From positions 1-27,931 of the forward strand of contig JAZNAL010000049.1 of assembly GCA_045586505.1 (NCBI GenBank): 27,931 nt of DNA, in the 5' to 3' direction. Each line of letters starts with the position of its first letter. The first letter of the stretch is position 1. The stretch is from Flemingiibacterium sp045586505 (GTDB lineage Bacteria; Bacillota; Clostridia; Oscillospirales; CAG-272). This document shows, one piece after another, positions 8,226-15,281 of the stretch. Under the pieces are notes generated by a model. The model worked only from the letters and a program-made list of their open reading frames with translations, had not been told where the DNA came from and did not search any database. The position numbers and the translations under genes were made by a program.

Positions 8226-8338
8226 TGCTTGGAAATTTTAATAAAATTAAGAACGTGCGGGCGCGGGGTTCGGTGTGGAGAACCGGATTCGGATAACCCC
8301 GACTGACGGCTGTCACTCACATAATGGAGTGGTATACA
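8226..8338 (+). other. Spacer after comF
   Basis: Contains an AT-rich palindrome (8234-8248) and competing short stems GGGGTT/AACCCC (8265-8270, 8295-8300) and GGTTC/GAACC (8267-8271, 8280-8284). No T tract follows, so I do not call a terminator. Confidence 0.3.
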
Positions 8339-8344
8339 TATAAT
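8316..8344 (+). promoter_or_regulatory. Promoter for the 52-codon small gene
   Basis: -35-like CTCACA (8316-8321), spacer of 17 nt, -10 TATAAT (8339-8344). The perfect -10 and spacing support it; the -35 matches only four of six. Predicted start is near 8351, about 25 nt before the small ORF. Confidence 0.55.
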
Positions 8345-8375
8345 GGTAATAACCGCTGCTTGAGGAGAGTTGTGT

Positions 8376-8534
8376 ATGGATCTTAATTACCCTCGCTATC
8401 CCGTGGATTTTTACCGACTGCGTATAGCGTTTGAGACTCCGGCGCCCATATCCTATGATCCGCCCGCGGATGATTTGGGTAAGGTACGCGAAAATCCGTT
8501 CGGTACCGCATTCGAAATACGGGAACAAAAGTGA
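8376..8534 (+). CDS. Small protein of 52 residues, unknown function
   Basis: A short reading frame that I judge likely to be translated. It has an ATG with GAGGAG eight bases upstream, and a TATAAT promoter about 30 nt before that. The peptide begins MDLNYPRYPVDFYRL, is rich in Tyr and Pro in its first half, contains SYDPPADDLGKV in the middle and ends in a charged FEIREQK. It has no signal peptide or membrane segment, so it should be cytosolic. I do not recognise a family. It stands alone between comF and the small RNA. The counter-case is chance: 52 codons is short enough to arise at random, though the site spacing argues against it. Confidence 0.5.
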   Translation: MDLNYPRYPVDFYRLRIAFETPAPISYDPPADDLGKVRENPFGTAFEIREQK

Positions 8535-8627
8535 CATGATTGTGCGGCGCTTTATTCCATTTGGGATTTCGAAAACTTTTCTACAAATCTGCACAAAAAA
8601 TAAGTCGAAAAATCGGCGAAATGCGGA

Positions 8628-8656
8628 TTTACAAAACGGGGATCAGCGTGTATAAT
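8628..8656 (+). promoter_or_regulatory. Promoter of putative small RNA
   Basis: -35 TTTACA (8628-8633), 17-nt spacer, -10 TATAAT (8651-8656): near-consensus sigma-A promoter. Predicted start near 8663. No reading frame with an RBS follows directly; instead a hairpin and an intrinsic terminator do. Confidence 0.75.
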
Positions 8657-8662
8657 ATAATA

Positions 8663-8785
8663 CGCCATTGATTGTATGGGCAAATACCATAAGGACAATT
8701 GTATGGTATGAAAAAGTTTAATGAAGAGAACGGCCATGCGGAATAACAAGCTTATGTTATCAGCTCGCAGTGCCGTTTTTTTCGT
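8663..8785 (+). ncRNA. Putative small RNA, about 120 nt, unknown class
   Basis: A transcript predicted from its own promoter to its own terminator. Its 5' half contains a perfect 8-bp stem ATACCATA/TATGGTAT (8684-8691 and 8702-8709) with a 10-nt loop. A direct repeat ATTGTATGG at 8671-8679 and 8698-8706 means the CCATA segment could pair with either copy, giving two exclusive folds. The 3' half is a long interrupted hairpin ending in a T tract. I compared it by eye with SRP RNA, 6S RNA, tmRNA, T-box and common riboswitch cores and saw no match. It may be a trans-acting RNA or a terminated leader of lon. Confidence 0.6.
8729..8782 (+). terminator. Intrinsic terminator of the small RNA
   Basis: Stem AACGGC/GCCGTT (8729-8734, 8772-8777), then TGCG/CGCA (8737-8740, 8766-8769), then ATAACA/TGTTAT (8743-8748, 8755-8760) with a 6-nt loop AGCTTA, followed by seven T (8776-8782). 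The stacked three-part stem is longer than a minimal terminator and may be a functional RNA domain too. Confidence 0.8.
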
Positions 8786-8833
8786 TTTATCTCGGGAATT
8801 TATTAACTGTTCGTAAAAATTCACGCATATGAG

Positions 8834-8862
8834 TGGAAATACACGAAATTATGTGGTATAAT
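8834..8862 (+). promoter_or_regulatory. lon promoter
   Basis: Extended -10: TG, one base, TATAAT (8854-8862). The -35 at 17 nt is TGGAAA, a weak match. It lies downstream of the small RNA terminator, so lon can be transcribed independently. Predicted start near 8869, giving a leader of about 47 nt. No CIRCE or CtsR-type repeat was evident. Confidence 0.65.
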
Positions 8863-8915
8863 ATTATGGTATTAAAATAAAAGGAACACCGAGTGTATTC
8901 GGATGATATAAAGGC

Positions 8916-11237
8916 ATGACAAATTATATTGAAAAAATCGAAAACAAGGATCTGCCCGTGGTCAGACTGCGCGGCATTATAGTATTTCCCGGAACAGCTG
9001 TCAGCATCGAGATAACGGACAAGCCTACGCTTGCTTCCATTGATGCGGCGGCGCTCCATGACGGACTTGTATTCTTCGTCCCTCAGAAGAAGCAAGGGAA
9101 TGATATGACACCCAACGGCATCGGTACTGTGGGAAAGATCAAGCAGAATATCAAAACCACCGACGGTGCACGCCGTCTTATAGTGGAGGGACTTACCCGT
9201 GCCACGGCGCAGGAATATGCGAAGTCGGGCAAATATGAAATTGCTCGCGTGCTTATTAAATGGTGCCGTCTTGTGGATGACGGCGGTCTGCGCGGCGAAG
9301 CTTTGGTGCGCGAGGCGGTCAGAGCTGCAAAGACGCTGGCACAGCTTCTTCCGAAGCTTCCTGCAGAGCCCAGTGCTGCGCTGAATGCCATAACCTCCCC
9401 CGATCTGCTCTCCGACTTTATCGCGGCGCATCTTTTGGTGCGCTACAGCGATAAGCTGACCATACTTAATATCACCGATCCCATCTCCCGTATCGAGGAG
9501 ATCATCCGCCTGCTCTATGACGAGGAGGAGCTGTTAAAGGTGGAGATCGATGTCCAGCGAAAGGTCAACGGGCGAATGAATCAGCGTCACCGCGAGACTA
9601 TCCTCACCGAACAGCTGAAGGCAATTCAGGAGGAGCTTGGTCTTGGGGATACTCCCGAGCTTGCGCGTTACCGCGCCAGGATCGAAAAGCTGAAGGCTTC
9701 CGATGAGGTGAAGGAAAAGCTCACAGAGGAGCTTGACAGGCTCTCAAAAATGCAGTTCGGCTCCGCAGAGGGCGCGGTCATTCGTAACTATCTCGACAGC
9801 ACCCTGGCGCTTCCCTGGAGCAAGACCACCAAAGATAGAACCGATCTTACCCGTGCAAGAAAGATCCTCGACGAGGATCACGACGGTATTGACAACGTGA
9901 AGGATCGCGTGATCGAATATCTTGCAGTAAAGCATCTTACCGAGAAATCGGGTGGTCAGATACTCTGCCTTGTAGGTGCTCCCGGTGTGGGCAAGACCTC
10001 CATCGGTGCATCCATCGCCCGCGCGCTGGGTCGCAAATATGTACGTGTGTCCCTGGGCGGCGTACGCGATGAGGCAGAGATACGCGGTCACCGCAAGACC
10101 TATATCGGTGCGATGCCCGGACGTATCATCGAAGCGCTTACACGGGCAAAGACAAGGAACCCGCTTATTTTACTTGATGAGATCGATAAAATGACCAGCA
10201 ACAACGTAAACGGAGACCCCGCGTCGGCGATGCTGGAGGTGCTGGATCCGGAGCAGAACAAGAACTTCCGCGACCACTTTATCGAGCTGCCCTTCGATCT
10301 CTCCGACTGTATGTTCATCGCCACCGCTAACACTCTTGATACAGTACCGCGTCCCTTGCTCGACCGAATGGAGGTCATCGAAATGAAGACCTATACCAGA
10401 ACGGAGAAGCTTGCGATCGCGAAGAATCACATTCTTGCAAAGCAGATGAAGAAATGTGGCATCACAAAGCGTTCCTTAAAGCTGACGGATGATGCTATTT
10501 ATATGGTAATCGACCGCTATACCCGCGAGGCAGGCGTGCGTAATCTGGAGCGTGAGATCGGCAAGATCTGCCGCAAGTGTGCAAAGCTGATAGTGGACAA
10601 GCCAGACTGCGGTAAGCTTACGGTGGATACGGATAATCTTAAGGATTTCCTCGGTGCACCTAGGCTGATGCCCGACCGTATCTCCGAGCGTGACGAGGTG
10701 GGTACCGTCAACGGACTTGCGTACACGCAGACGGGCGGTGATATGCTTAAGATCGAAGCCGCAATATTTGACGGAAGCGGAAAATTAGAGCTTACAGGCT
10801 CCCTGGGCGATGTTATGAAGGAGTCGGCGAGAATTGCCGTCAGCTTTGTACGCTCACGTGCGGGGGAGCTTGGCATCGACCCCGATTTCTACAAAACCAA
10901 GGATATACATATACACGTTCCCGAGGGAGCAGTACCCAAGGACGGCCCAAGCGCTGGTATCACGCTTGTCACGGTTATTGCAAGTGCGCTGTCAGGTATA
11001 CCCGTACGCCGTGATATCGCCATGACCGGCGAGGTCACCCTGCGCGGAAACGTGCTTGCCATCGGAGGACTTCGTGAAAAGACGCTTGCGGCATATGCGG
11101 CAGGTGTCAAGACTGTACTTATCCCCAAGGATAATGCGGCGGATCTCGAGGAATGTGCCGATATAGTACGTGAAAATCTCGAATTTATACAGGTTAAGAC
11201 CGCGGACGAGGTTCTCTCGCACGCGCTGGTCAGATAA
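8916..11237 (+). CDS. lon: ATP-dependent Lon protease
   Basis: LonA serine-lysine AAA+ protease that degrades misfolded and regulatory proteins in the cytoplasm. The 773-residue protein has an N-terminal substrate domain starting at VVRLRGIIVFPG, a coiled-coil region, Walker A GAPGVGKT (about 354-361, with Ala where GPPGVGKT is common), Walker B LLDEIDK, and the protease domain with the catalytic Ser679 in PKDGPSAGI and Lys722 in GGLREKTLAA. These two fall at the same numbers as in E. coli Lon. The ATG has only AAAGG one base away, so translation may be modest. engB follows after 12 nt, a common pairing in Firmicutes. Confidence 0.97.
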   Translation: MTNYIEKIENKDLPVVRLRGIIVFPGTAVSIEITDKPTLASIDAAALHDGLVFFVPQKKQGNDMTPNGIGTVGKIKQNIKTTDGARRLIVEGLTRATAQEYAKSGKYEIARVLIKWCRLVDDGGLRGEALVREAVRAAKTLAQLLPKLPAEPSAALNAITSPDLLSDFIAAHLLVRYSDKLTILNITDPISRIEEIIRLLYDEEELLKVEIDVQRKVNGRMNQRHRETILTEQLKAIQEELGLGDTPELARYRARIEKLKASDEVKEKLTEELDRLSKMQFGSAEGAVIRNYLDSTLALPWSKTTKDRTDLTRARKILDEDHDGIDNVKDRVIEYLAVKHLTEKSGGQILCLVGAPGVGKTSIGASIARALGRKYVRVSLGGVRDEAEIRGHRKTYIGAMPGRIIEALTRAKTRNPLILLDEIDKMTSNNVNGDPASAMLEVLDPEQNKNFRDHFIELPFDLSDCMFIATANTLDTVPRPLLDRMEVIEMKTYTRTEKLAIAKNHILAKQMKKCGITKRSLKLTDDAIYMVIDRYTREAGVRNLEREIGKICRKCAKLIVDKPDCGKLTVDTDNLKDFLGAPRLMPDRISERDEVGTVNGLAYTQTGGDMLKIEAAIFDGSGKLELTGSLGDVMKESARIAVSFVRSRAGELGIDPDFYKTKDIHIHVPEGAVPKDGPSAGITLVTVIASALSGIPVRRDIAMTGEVTLRGNVLAIGGLREKTLAAYAAGVKTVLIPKDNAADLEECADIVRENLEFIQVKTADEVLSHALVR

Positions 11238-11249
11238 GAAGGAGCAAAA

Positions 11250-11846
11250 ATGGCGTTCAATCTCAATAACACCGAGCTTGTGATGACCGCAGGGCTTAAG
11301 AGTCAGTTTCCCACGGATAAGCTACCCCAGGTGGCGCTGTCGGGACGCTCAAACGTGGGAAAAAGCTCGCTTCTCAATAAGCTCGTGGGCAGAAAGAGCC
11401 TTGCACGAGTCTCCGGCTCACCCGGTAAGACCATCACCATCAATTTCTACCGTGTGGATAAGAAATTCTACATCGTCGATCTCCCCGGCTACGGCTTTGC
11501 CAAGCGTGCGCCCGCGGACAAGGAAAAGTGGTCAAAGCTGACCGATTCCTACTTCACCTCGGGCACCATGAATGCAGTGGCTCAGCTTATCGACCTTAAG
11601 GTAGGACCTACCGCCGACGATGAGATGATGCTTGATTTCTTGAATCAGTCTGACATCCCATATATAATAATCGCAACAAAGGCGGACAAGCTGAATGTCA
11701 CCAACCGCAAGGCGGCGCTTTGTGAGCTTCGCGCTCATCCGCTGGTGCGAGAGGACTGCGAGATCATCCCCTTCTCGGCGCTTGACGGAATGGGCAAGGA
11801 TGAAGCCCTGCGTTCCATATTGACGCTTATCGGTGATGTGAAATGA
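11250..11846 (+). CDS. engB: Ribosome biogenesis GTP-binding protein EngB/YsxC
   Basis: Small TRAFAC-class GTPase required for late assembly of the 50S subunit. The 198-residue length is normal. Motifs are G1 GRSNVGKSS (32-40), G3 DLPGYG (77-82), G4 TKAD (143-146) and a G5-like FSALDG near the C terminus. GAAGGAG lies at good distance before the ATG. It sits directly after lon, as in Bacillus, and its stop codon overlaps the next start as ATGA, so the M50 protease is translated from the same message. Confidence 0.96.
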   Translation: MAFNLNNTELVMTAGLKSQFPTDKLPQVALSGRSNVGKSSLLNKLVGRKSLARVSGSPGKTITINFYRVDKKFYIVDLPGYGFAKRAPADKEKWSKLTDSYFTSGTMNAVAQLIDLKVGPTADDEMMLDFLNQSDIPYIIIATKADKLNVTNRKAALCELRAHPLVREDCEIIPFSALDGMGKDEALRSILTLIGDVK

Positions 11847-12529
11847 TTGAAGAGATAATACACTCAGATAATCTTGCGCTGTCGGTACTACAGCTTGCAC
11901 AAAGGCTGATAATCGTACTCATCGCGCTTACCGTGCATGAGGTGGCGCACGGATGGGTGGCGCTGAAGCTGGGAGATGACACCGCCGCGAAGTTCGGCAG
12001 GCTGTCCCTTAATCCCGCGAAGCACCTTGACCCGTGGGGCTTCTTATGTATGTTGTTTTTCGGCTTCGGCTGGGCAAATCCCGTGCCTATACGTGCGGGA
12101 CGCTTCAAAAATCCCCGCCGCGGAATGGCGCTGTCGGCGCTTGCGGGACCTGTTTCCAATCTCCTGCTTGCGGTGCTTATATGGGTGCCGCTGGAGATCG
12201 TTACCCTTGTGATATTTAACGGTAACGTGCCGCTGAATTCGCAGTTTTCCGCAAATCTTACAATGGTGCTGTTTCAGTTTTTGTACCTGTTCGCCTCTAT
12301 GAACGTATCCCTTGCGGTATTCAATTTCCTGCCGATACCGCCGCTTGACGGCTCGCGCATACTCTACGCGTTTTTACCCGATAAGCTCTATTTCGGCGTG
12401 ATGAAATACGAGCGTGCCATCTCGATTGTAATTATGGTGCTGCTTCTGACGGGGTTGCTGGATTATCCTCTGTCGTGGCTTGTGGGCGTCATTATGGATG
12501 GCATCGACTTTATTATACCCATTATCTGA
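11843..12529 (+). CDS. Site-2 protease family (M50) membrane metalloprotease
   Basis: Polytopic zinc metalloprotease of the short, PDZ-less M50 group (YwhC-like). The 228-residue protein has HEVAH (32-36), the zinc-binding HExxH motif, inside the first membrane helix, an NPVPI motif at 79-83, and NFLPIPPLDGSR (161-172) giving the third metal ligand Asp169. About five to six hydrophobic segments are visible. The family cleaves substrates within the membrane; its substrate here is unknown. The start overlaps engB by 4 nt, and scpA follows 14 nt later, the usual order beside scpAB in Firmicutes. Confidence 0.92.
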   Translation: MIEEIIHSDNLALSVLQLAQRLIIVLIALTVHEVAHGWVALKLGDDTAAKFGRLSLNPAKHLDPWGFLCMLFFGFGWANPVPIRAGRFKNPRRGMALSALAGPVSNLLLAVLIWVPLEIVTLVIFNGNVPLNSQFSANLTMVLFQFLYLFASMNVSLAVFNFLPIPPLDGSRILYAFLPDKLYFGVMKYERAISIVIMVLLLTGLLDYPLSWLVGVIMDGIDFIIPII

Positions 12530-12543
12530 CACGGGGGTAGACT

Positions 12544-13335
12544 GTGGAAAATATTACATATAAGCTTGAAGCCTTTGAGGGACCTCTTGATCTTCTCTTA
12601 AAGTTAATCGAAAAGAATAAGGTGCAGATCACCGATATTCCCATAGCGCTCATTTTTGAGCAGTATATGGAATACATCGACCTCATGAAGAAAATGGACA
12701 TGGAGGTCGCAGGTGAGTTTATCGTTATGGCCAGCGAGCTGATGCTTATAAAAAGCAAAATGCTTCTTCCGAAGCCCGAGGATGAAGAAGAGGATCCGCG
12801 CGCAAAGCTTGCGGCGATGCTTCTCGAATATCAGCGCATAAAGCAGGCTGTGGGGTTTCTTTCCGAGCAATACGGACAGTATTCAGGTCGTATGATCAAG
12901 GATACCGACGAGGTAAAGCCCGATTCGGGGCGTATCGAGCCTCAGCAGGCGGAAGCCCTCAAACGGGTCATGCTTTCCATGCTCAGAAATATGGACAAGA
13001 GTGCCGTCGAGGCGGCAAACAGGGAGGCGGCAGAGCGTCCCTTCGAGCGCATACTCCGCACGCCTATCGTTCCCGTAACCGGCAAGATATATGGCGTTAT
13101 TCGCTATCTTGTGCGCCACAAGGAGGCGCTTTATACCTCAATACTCCTGACCGCGAAAACTCGAAGCGAGCTTATTGCCACCTTCCTTGCGGTGTTGGAG
13201 CTTATAAAAAAGAACCGTGTCACTCTGCGTCCTCTGGACGAAACGGATTTTGGTGAGGCTACCGATTTCAGAGTGCACTTAAATCATGAAAGATTGACAG
13301 GCGGTGATGAAAATGTCAGTGAAGCCTATACTTGA
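12544..13335 (+). CDS. scpA: Segregation and condensation protein A
   Basis: ScpA kleisin, which bridges the heads of the SMC dimer and, with ScpB, forms the condensin that helps segregate replicated origins. The 263-residue protein begins with a GTG and has the signature FEGPLDLLLKLIEKNK near the N terminus, a helical middle, and a C-terminal winged-helix region ending RVTLRPLDETDFG. A GGGGGT-type RBS precedes the GTG. It is followed by scpB with the two frames overlapping, so their stoichiometry is likely linked by coupled translation. Confidence 0.95.
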   Translation: MENITYKLEAFEGPLDLLLKLIEKNKVQITDIPIALIFEQYMEYIDLMKKMDMEVAGEFIVMASELMLIKSKMLLPKPEDEEEDPRAKLAAMLLEYQRIKQAVGFLSEQYGQYSGRMIKDTDEVKPDSGRIEPQQAEALKRVMLSMLRNMDKSAVEAANREAAERPFERILRTPIVPVTGKIYGVIRYLVRHKEALYTSILLTAKTRSELIATFLAVLELIKKNRVTLRPLDETDFGEATDFRVHLNHERLTGGDENVSEAYT

Positions 13336-13867
13336 AGCGGTGCTGTTTGCCGCAGGACATCCCATGACCTACGAAAAGCTGGCTGAGGCTGCCGAGTGTA
13401 CCATTAACGAGGTCAAGCAGTATTTGTCCGAAATGTCGGCGGCGTATTCCGATCACGCAAACGAGAGAGGGATACAGCTCTGTATGTACAAGGACTCCTG
13501 CCAGCTCTGTACCAAGGAGGAGCACATCGACAGGATCCGTTTGGCGCTTGGAGTTCGTGCAGGCGGCAACCTGTCAAGGAGCTCCATGGAGACGCTTGCT
13601 ATCGTGGCGTATCATCAGCCGGTGACAAGGTCATACATCGACTCGGTGCGCGGCATAGATTCAACCTATTCGGTTAATAATCTTACAGATAAGGGTCTAA
13701 TCGAGGTCTGCGGTACACTTGATGCTCCCGGAAGACCGTCTTTGCTTAGAACTACGGATAATTTCCTGCGTATCTTCGGCATTACATCCCTTGAGGAGCT
13801 TCCGCCCATCGAGCTGTTTGCGGTGCCTGATATGAAGGCGGAGGAGACAGCTGCCGAAGAACAATAA
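13313..13867 (+). CDS. scpB: Segregation and condensation protein B
   Basis: ScpB, the tandem winged-helix partner of ScpA in the SMC condensin. The 184-residue product begins MSVKPILEAVLFAAGHPMT, which is typical, and contains RSSMETLAIVAYHQPVTRSYIDSVRG, a family hallmark. In-frame GTG and ATG codons also lie at 13304 and 13307; I chose 13313 because AGGCGG at about 13299-13304 is then eight bases away. It overlaps scpA by 23 nt. The C-terminal tail is acidic. Confidence 0.95.
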   Translation: MSVKPILEAVLFAAGHPMTYEKLAEAAECTINEVKQYLSEMSAAYSDHANERGIQLCMYKDSCQLCTKEEHIDRIRLALGVRAGGNLSRSSMETLAIVAYHQPVTRSYIDSVRGIDSTYSVNNLTDKGLIEVCGTLDAPGRPSLLRTTDNFLRIFGITSLEELPPIELFAVPDMKAEETAAEEQ

Positions 13868-13900
13868 TATTTCTTGGAAATATATCGGTGATAAACACTT

Positions 13901-14018
13901 ATGAAAATTGCTGTTTTCAGAAAACGGTAAGCTTTATGGCTATTCCATAGTGTCACTCACCAATCACCGTGGATGCTCGGTTAGTACAAGCGATTATTTC
14001 GTGGATGAGCTGCTTTAA
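13901..14018 (+). pseudogene. Possible remnant or frameshifted short ORF
   Basis: Within the 184-nt gap after scpB an open stretch reads LFSENGKLYGYSIVSLTNH and continues to end FVDELL before a TAA at 14016-14018. It can start only at a TTG (13908). An ATG at 13901 in another frame reads MKIAVF and then stops; losing one T from the TTTT run would join the two into a protein of about 38 residues. The composition looks protein-like, but I recognise no family and there is no good RBS. It may be a decayed gene end or chance. Confidence 0.25.
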
Positions 14019-14051
14019 GTAAGTCTGCGGACAACAAAAATGTGAGAGGAT

Positions 14052-14732
14052 GTGGATTTGTTGGGCTTTCTTATCGCTCTTGCGATAATATTGCTGATCT
14101 TATTTATAAAGCTCGGCGTGACAGTCCGCTCACAGGGGGAGACCTCACTTACACTGGGAGTGGGTATCTTCAAGATTCCGATCTTTCCGAAAAAAGATAA
14201 GGAAATAAAGCTGTCCGACTATAAGATCGCGAAATTTCGTAAAAAACAGGCAAAGCTTGCGGCGGCAGAAGACAAAAAGAAGCGCAAAAAGCGCTCGGAC
14301 AAGAAACCCTCGGCCAAGGACAACACCGCTGAAAATGCAGAGGATCAAGAGGATCAGGATACCGAAAAGCCAAAGCGCGACATAATGGGGCTTGTTGAAA
14401 CAGTTACCGAGCTTGTTAAAGTGTTCCTCGCCCGCTTCGGACGGCATCTGCATATAAAGGTTCGCAGAGTGGTCATAATAGTTGGAAGCGAGGATGCGGC
14501 GACCACCGCTGTTATGTATGGTGCCGTTTGCGGTGCGGTGCAGTGCTTATGTGAGCTGCTTTATAACTGTCTGAACACCCGCTTTACAAAAAACGCCGAA
14601 ATACGGGTAGAGCCCGATTTTTGTGCACTGAAGCCTCAGGCAGAGGTGGATATTACATTTTCCGTCAGAGTGTGGCAGGTCTTTGATCTGCTCATTCGTA
14701 CGGGTATCGCATATCTTAAAAAAATATTGTAA
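14052..14732 (+). CDS. DUF2953-type membrane-anchored protein
   Basis: A 226-residue protein with one N-terminal membrane segment (about 4-22), a short strand-rich region, a long Lys/Glu/Asp-rich low-complexity linker (about 60-112), and a C-terminal region with VRRVVIIVGSEDAATTAVMYGAVCGAV. This layout, and its place directly before gerW/ytfJ, fit the DUF2953 family often found beside that spore gene in Clostridia; the assignment is from memory of family and context. The start is unsettled: GTG at 14052 is only two bases from GAGAGG, while TTG at 14058 has better spacing. Function unknown. Confidence 0.75.
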   Translation: MDLLGFLIALAIILLILFIKLGVTVRSQGETSLTLGVGIFKIPIFPKKDKEIKLSDYKIAKFRKKQAKLAAAEDKKKRKKRSDKKPSAKDNTAENAEDQEDQDTEKPKRDIMGLVETVTELVKVFLARFGRHLHIKVRRVVIIVGSEDAATTAVMYGAVCGAVQCLCELLYNCLNTRFTKNAEIRVEPDFCALKPQAEVDITFSVRVWQVFDLLIRTGIAYLKKIL

Positions 14733-14744
14733 GGAGATATAAAA

Positions 14745-15212
14745 ATGGCAGAGAACAAAATTTCCGGCATTATCGAAACCTCCCTTGAGAAGATAAGAAA
14801 CGTGGTGGATGCAAACACGATCATCGGCAACCCCATAAATACCCCCAACGGTACTACCGTTATTCCCGTGTCCAAGGTCATGGTAGGCTTTGCGTCGGGC
14901 GGAGTTGATTATCTCGGAAAGAACATGAAAAAAGCAGCAAGCACATCCGAGCGTCCTGCGGCACTCACCACCAACTTCGGCGGAGGCGGCGGTACCGGTG
15001 TGACCGTTCAGCCTGTGGGATTCCTGGTAATCTCGCCCGACGGAAACGTACAGCTTCTCAATGTGGGAGCAAACAGCGCAGGCTCGGGTGACAAGATCGA
15101 TTCCATATCCAACATCATCGAAAAATCCCCCGACATTATCGGAAAGATCAAGGCGCTTTTTGACAAGAAGAAGGATGACGATAAGTCCGAGGACGGAGAG
15201 TCGGAGGAATAA
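14745..15212 (+). CDS. ytfJ: Sporulation protein GerW/YtfJ family
   Basis: A 155-residue protein with the YtfJ/GerW core: N-terminal TSLEKIRNVVDANTIIGNPI, then TTVIPVSKVMVGFASGG, a Gly-rich FGGGGGTGVTVQPVGFLVI segment, and a charged acidic and basic tail ending in Lys/Asp/Glu. In Bacillus the gene is expressed in the forespore and its loss impairs germination. AAGGAGAT precedes the ATG. It follows the DUF2953 gene after 12 nt and lies upstream of a D-Ala-D-Ala carboxypeptidase, giving a spore/cell-wall neighbourhood. Confidence 0.93.
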   Translation: MAENKISGIIETSLEKIRNVVDANTIIGNPINTPNGTTVIPVSKVMVGFASGGVDYLGKNMKKAASTSERPAALTTNFGGGGGTGVTVQPVGFLVISPDGNVQLLNVGANSAGSGDKIDSISNIIEKSPDIIGKIKALFDKKKDDDKSEDGESEE

Positions 15213-15225
15213 CTTACAGGGTATA

Positions 15226-15273
15226 TCCCGAGGTGCTTTGCGGCATTCTGTGAATGAAGCATTCATATCGGGA
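15226..15273 (+). promoter_or_regulatory. Inverted repeat covering the carboxypeptidase RBS
   Basis: TCCCGA (15226-15231) can pair with TCGGGA (15268-15273), which contains the first bases of the GGGAGG ribosome binding site. Between them lies a second hairpin GAATG/CATTC with a 3-nt loop (15252-15264). The closing stem is only 6 bp, so any effect would be mild. Confidence 0.35.
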
Positions 15274-15281
15274 GGAATACC

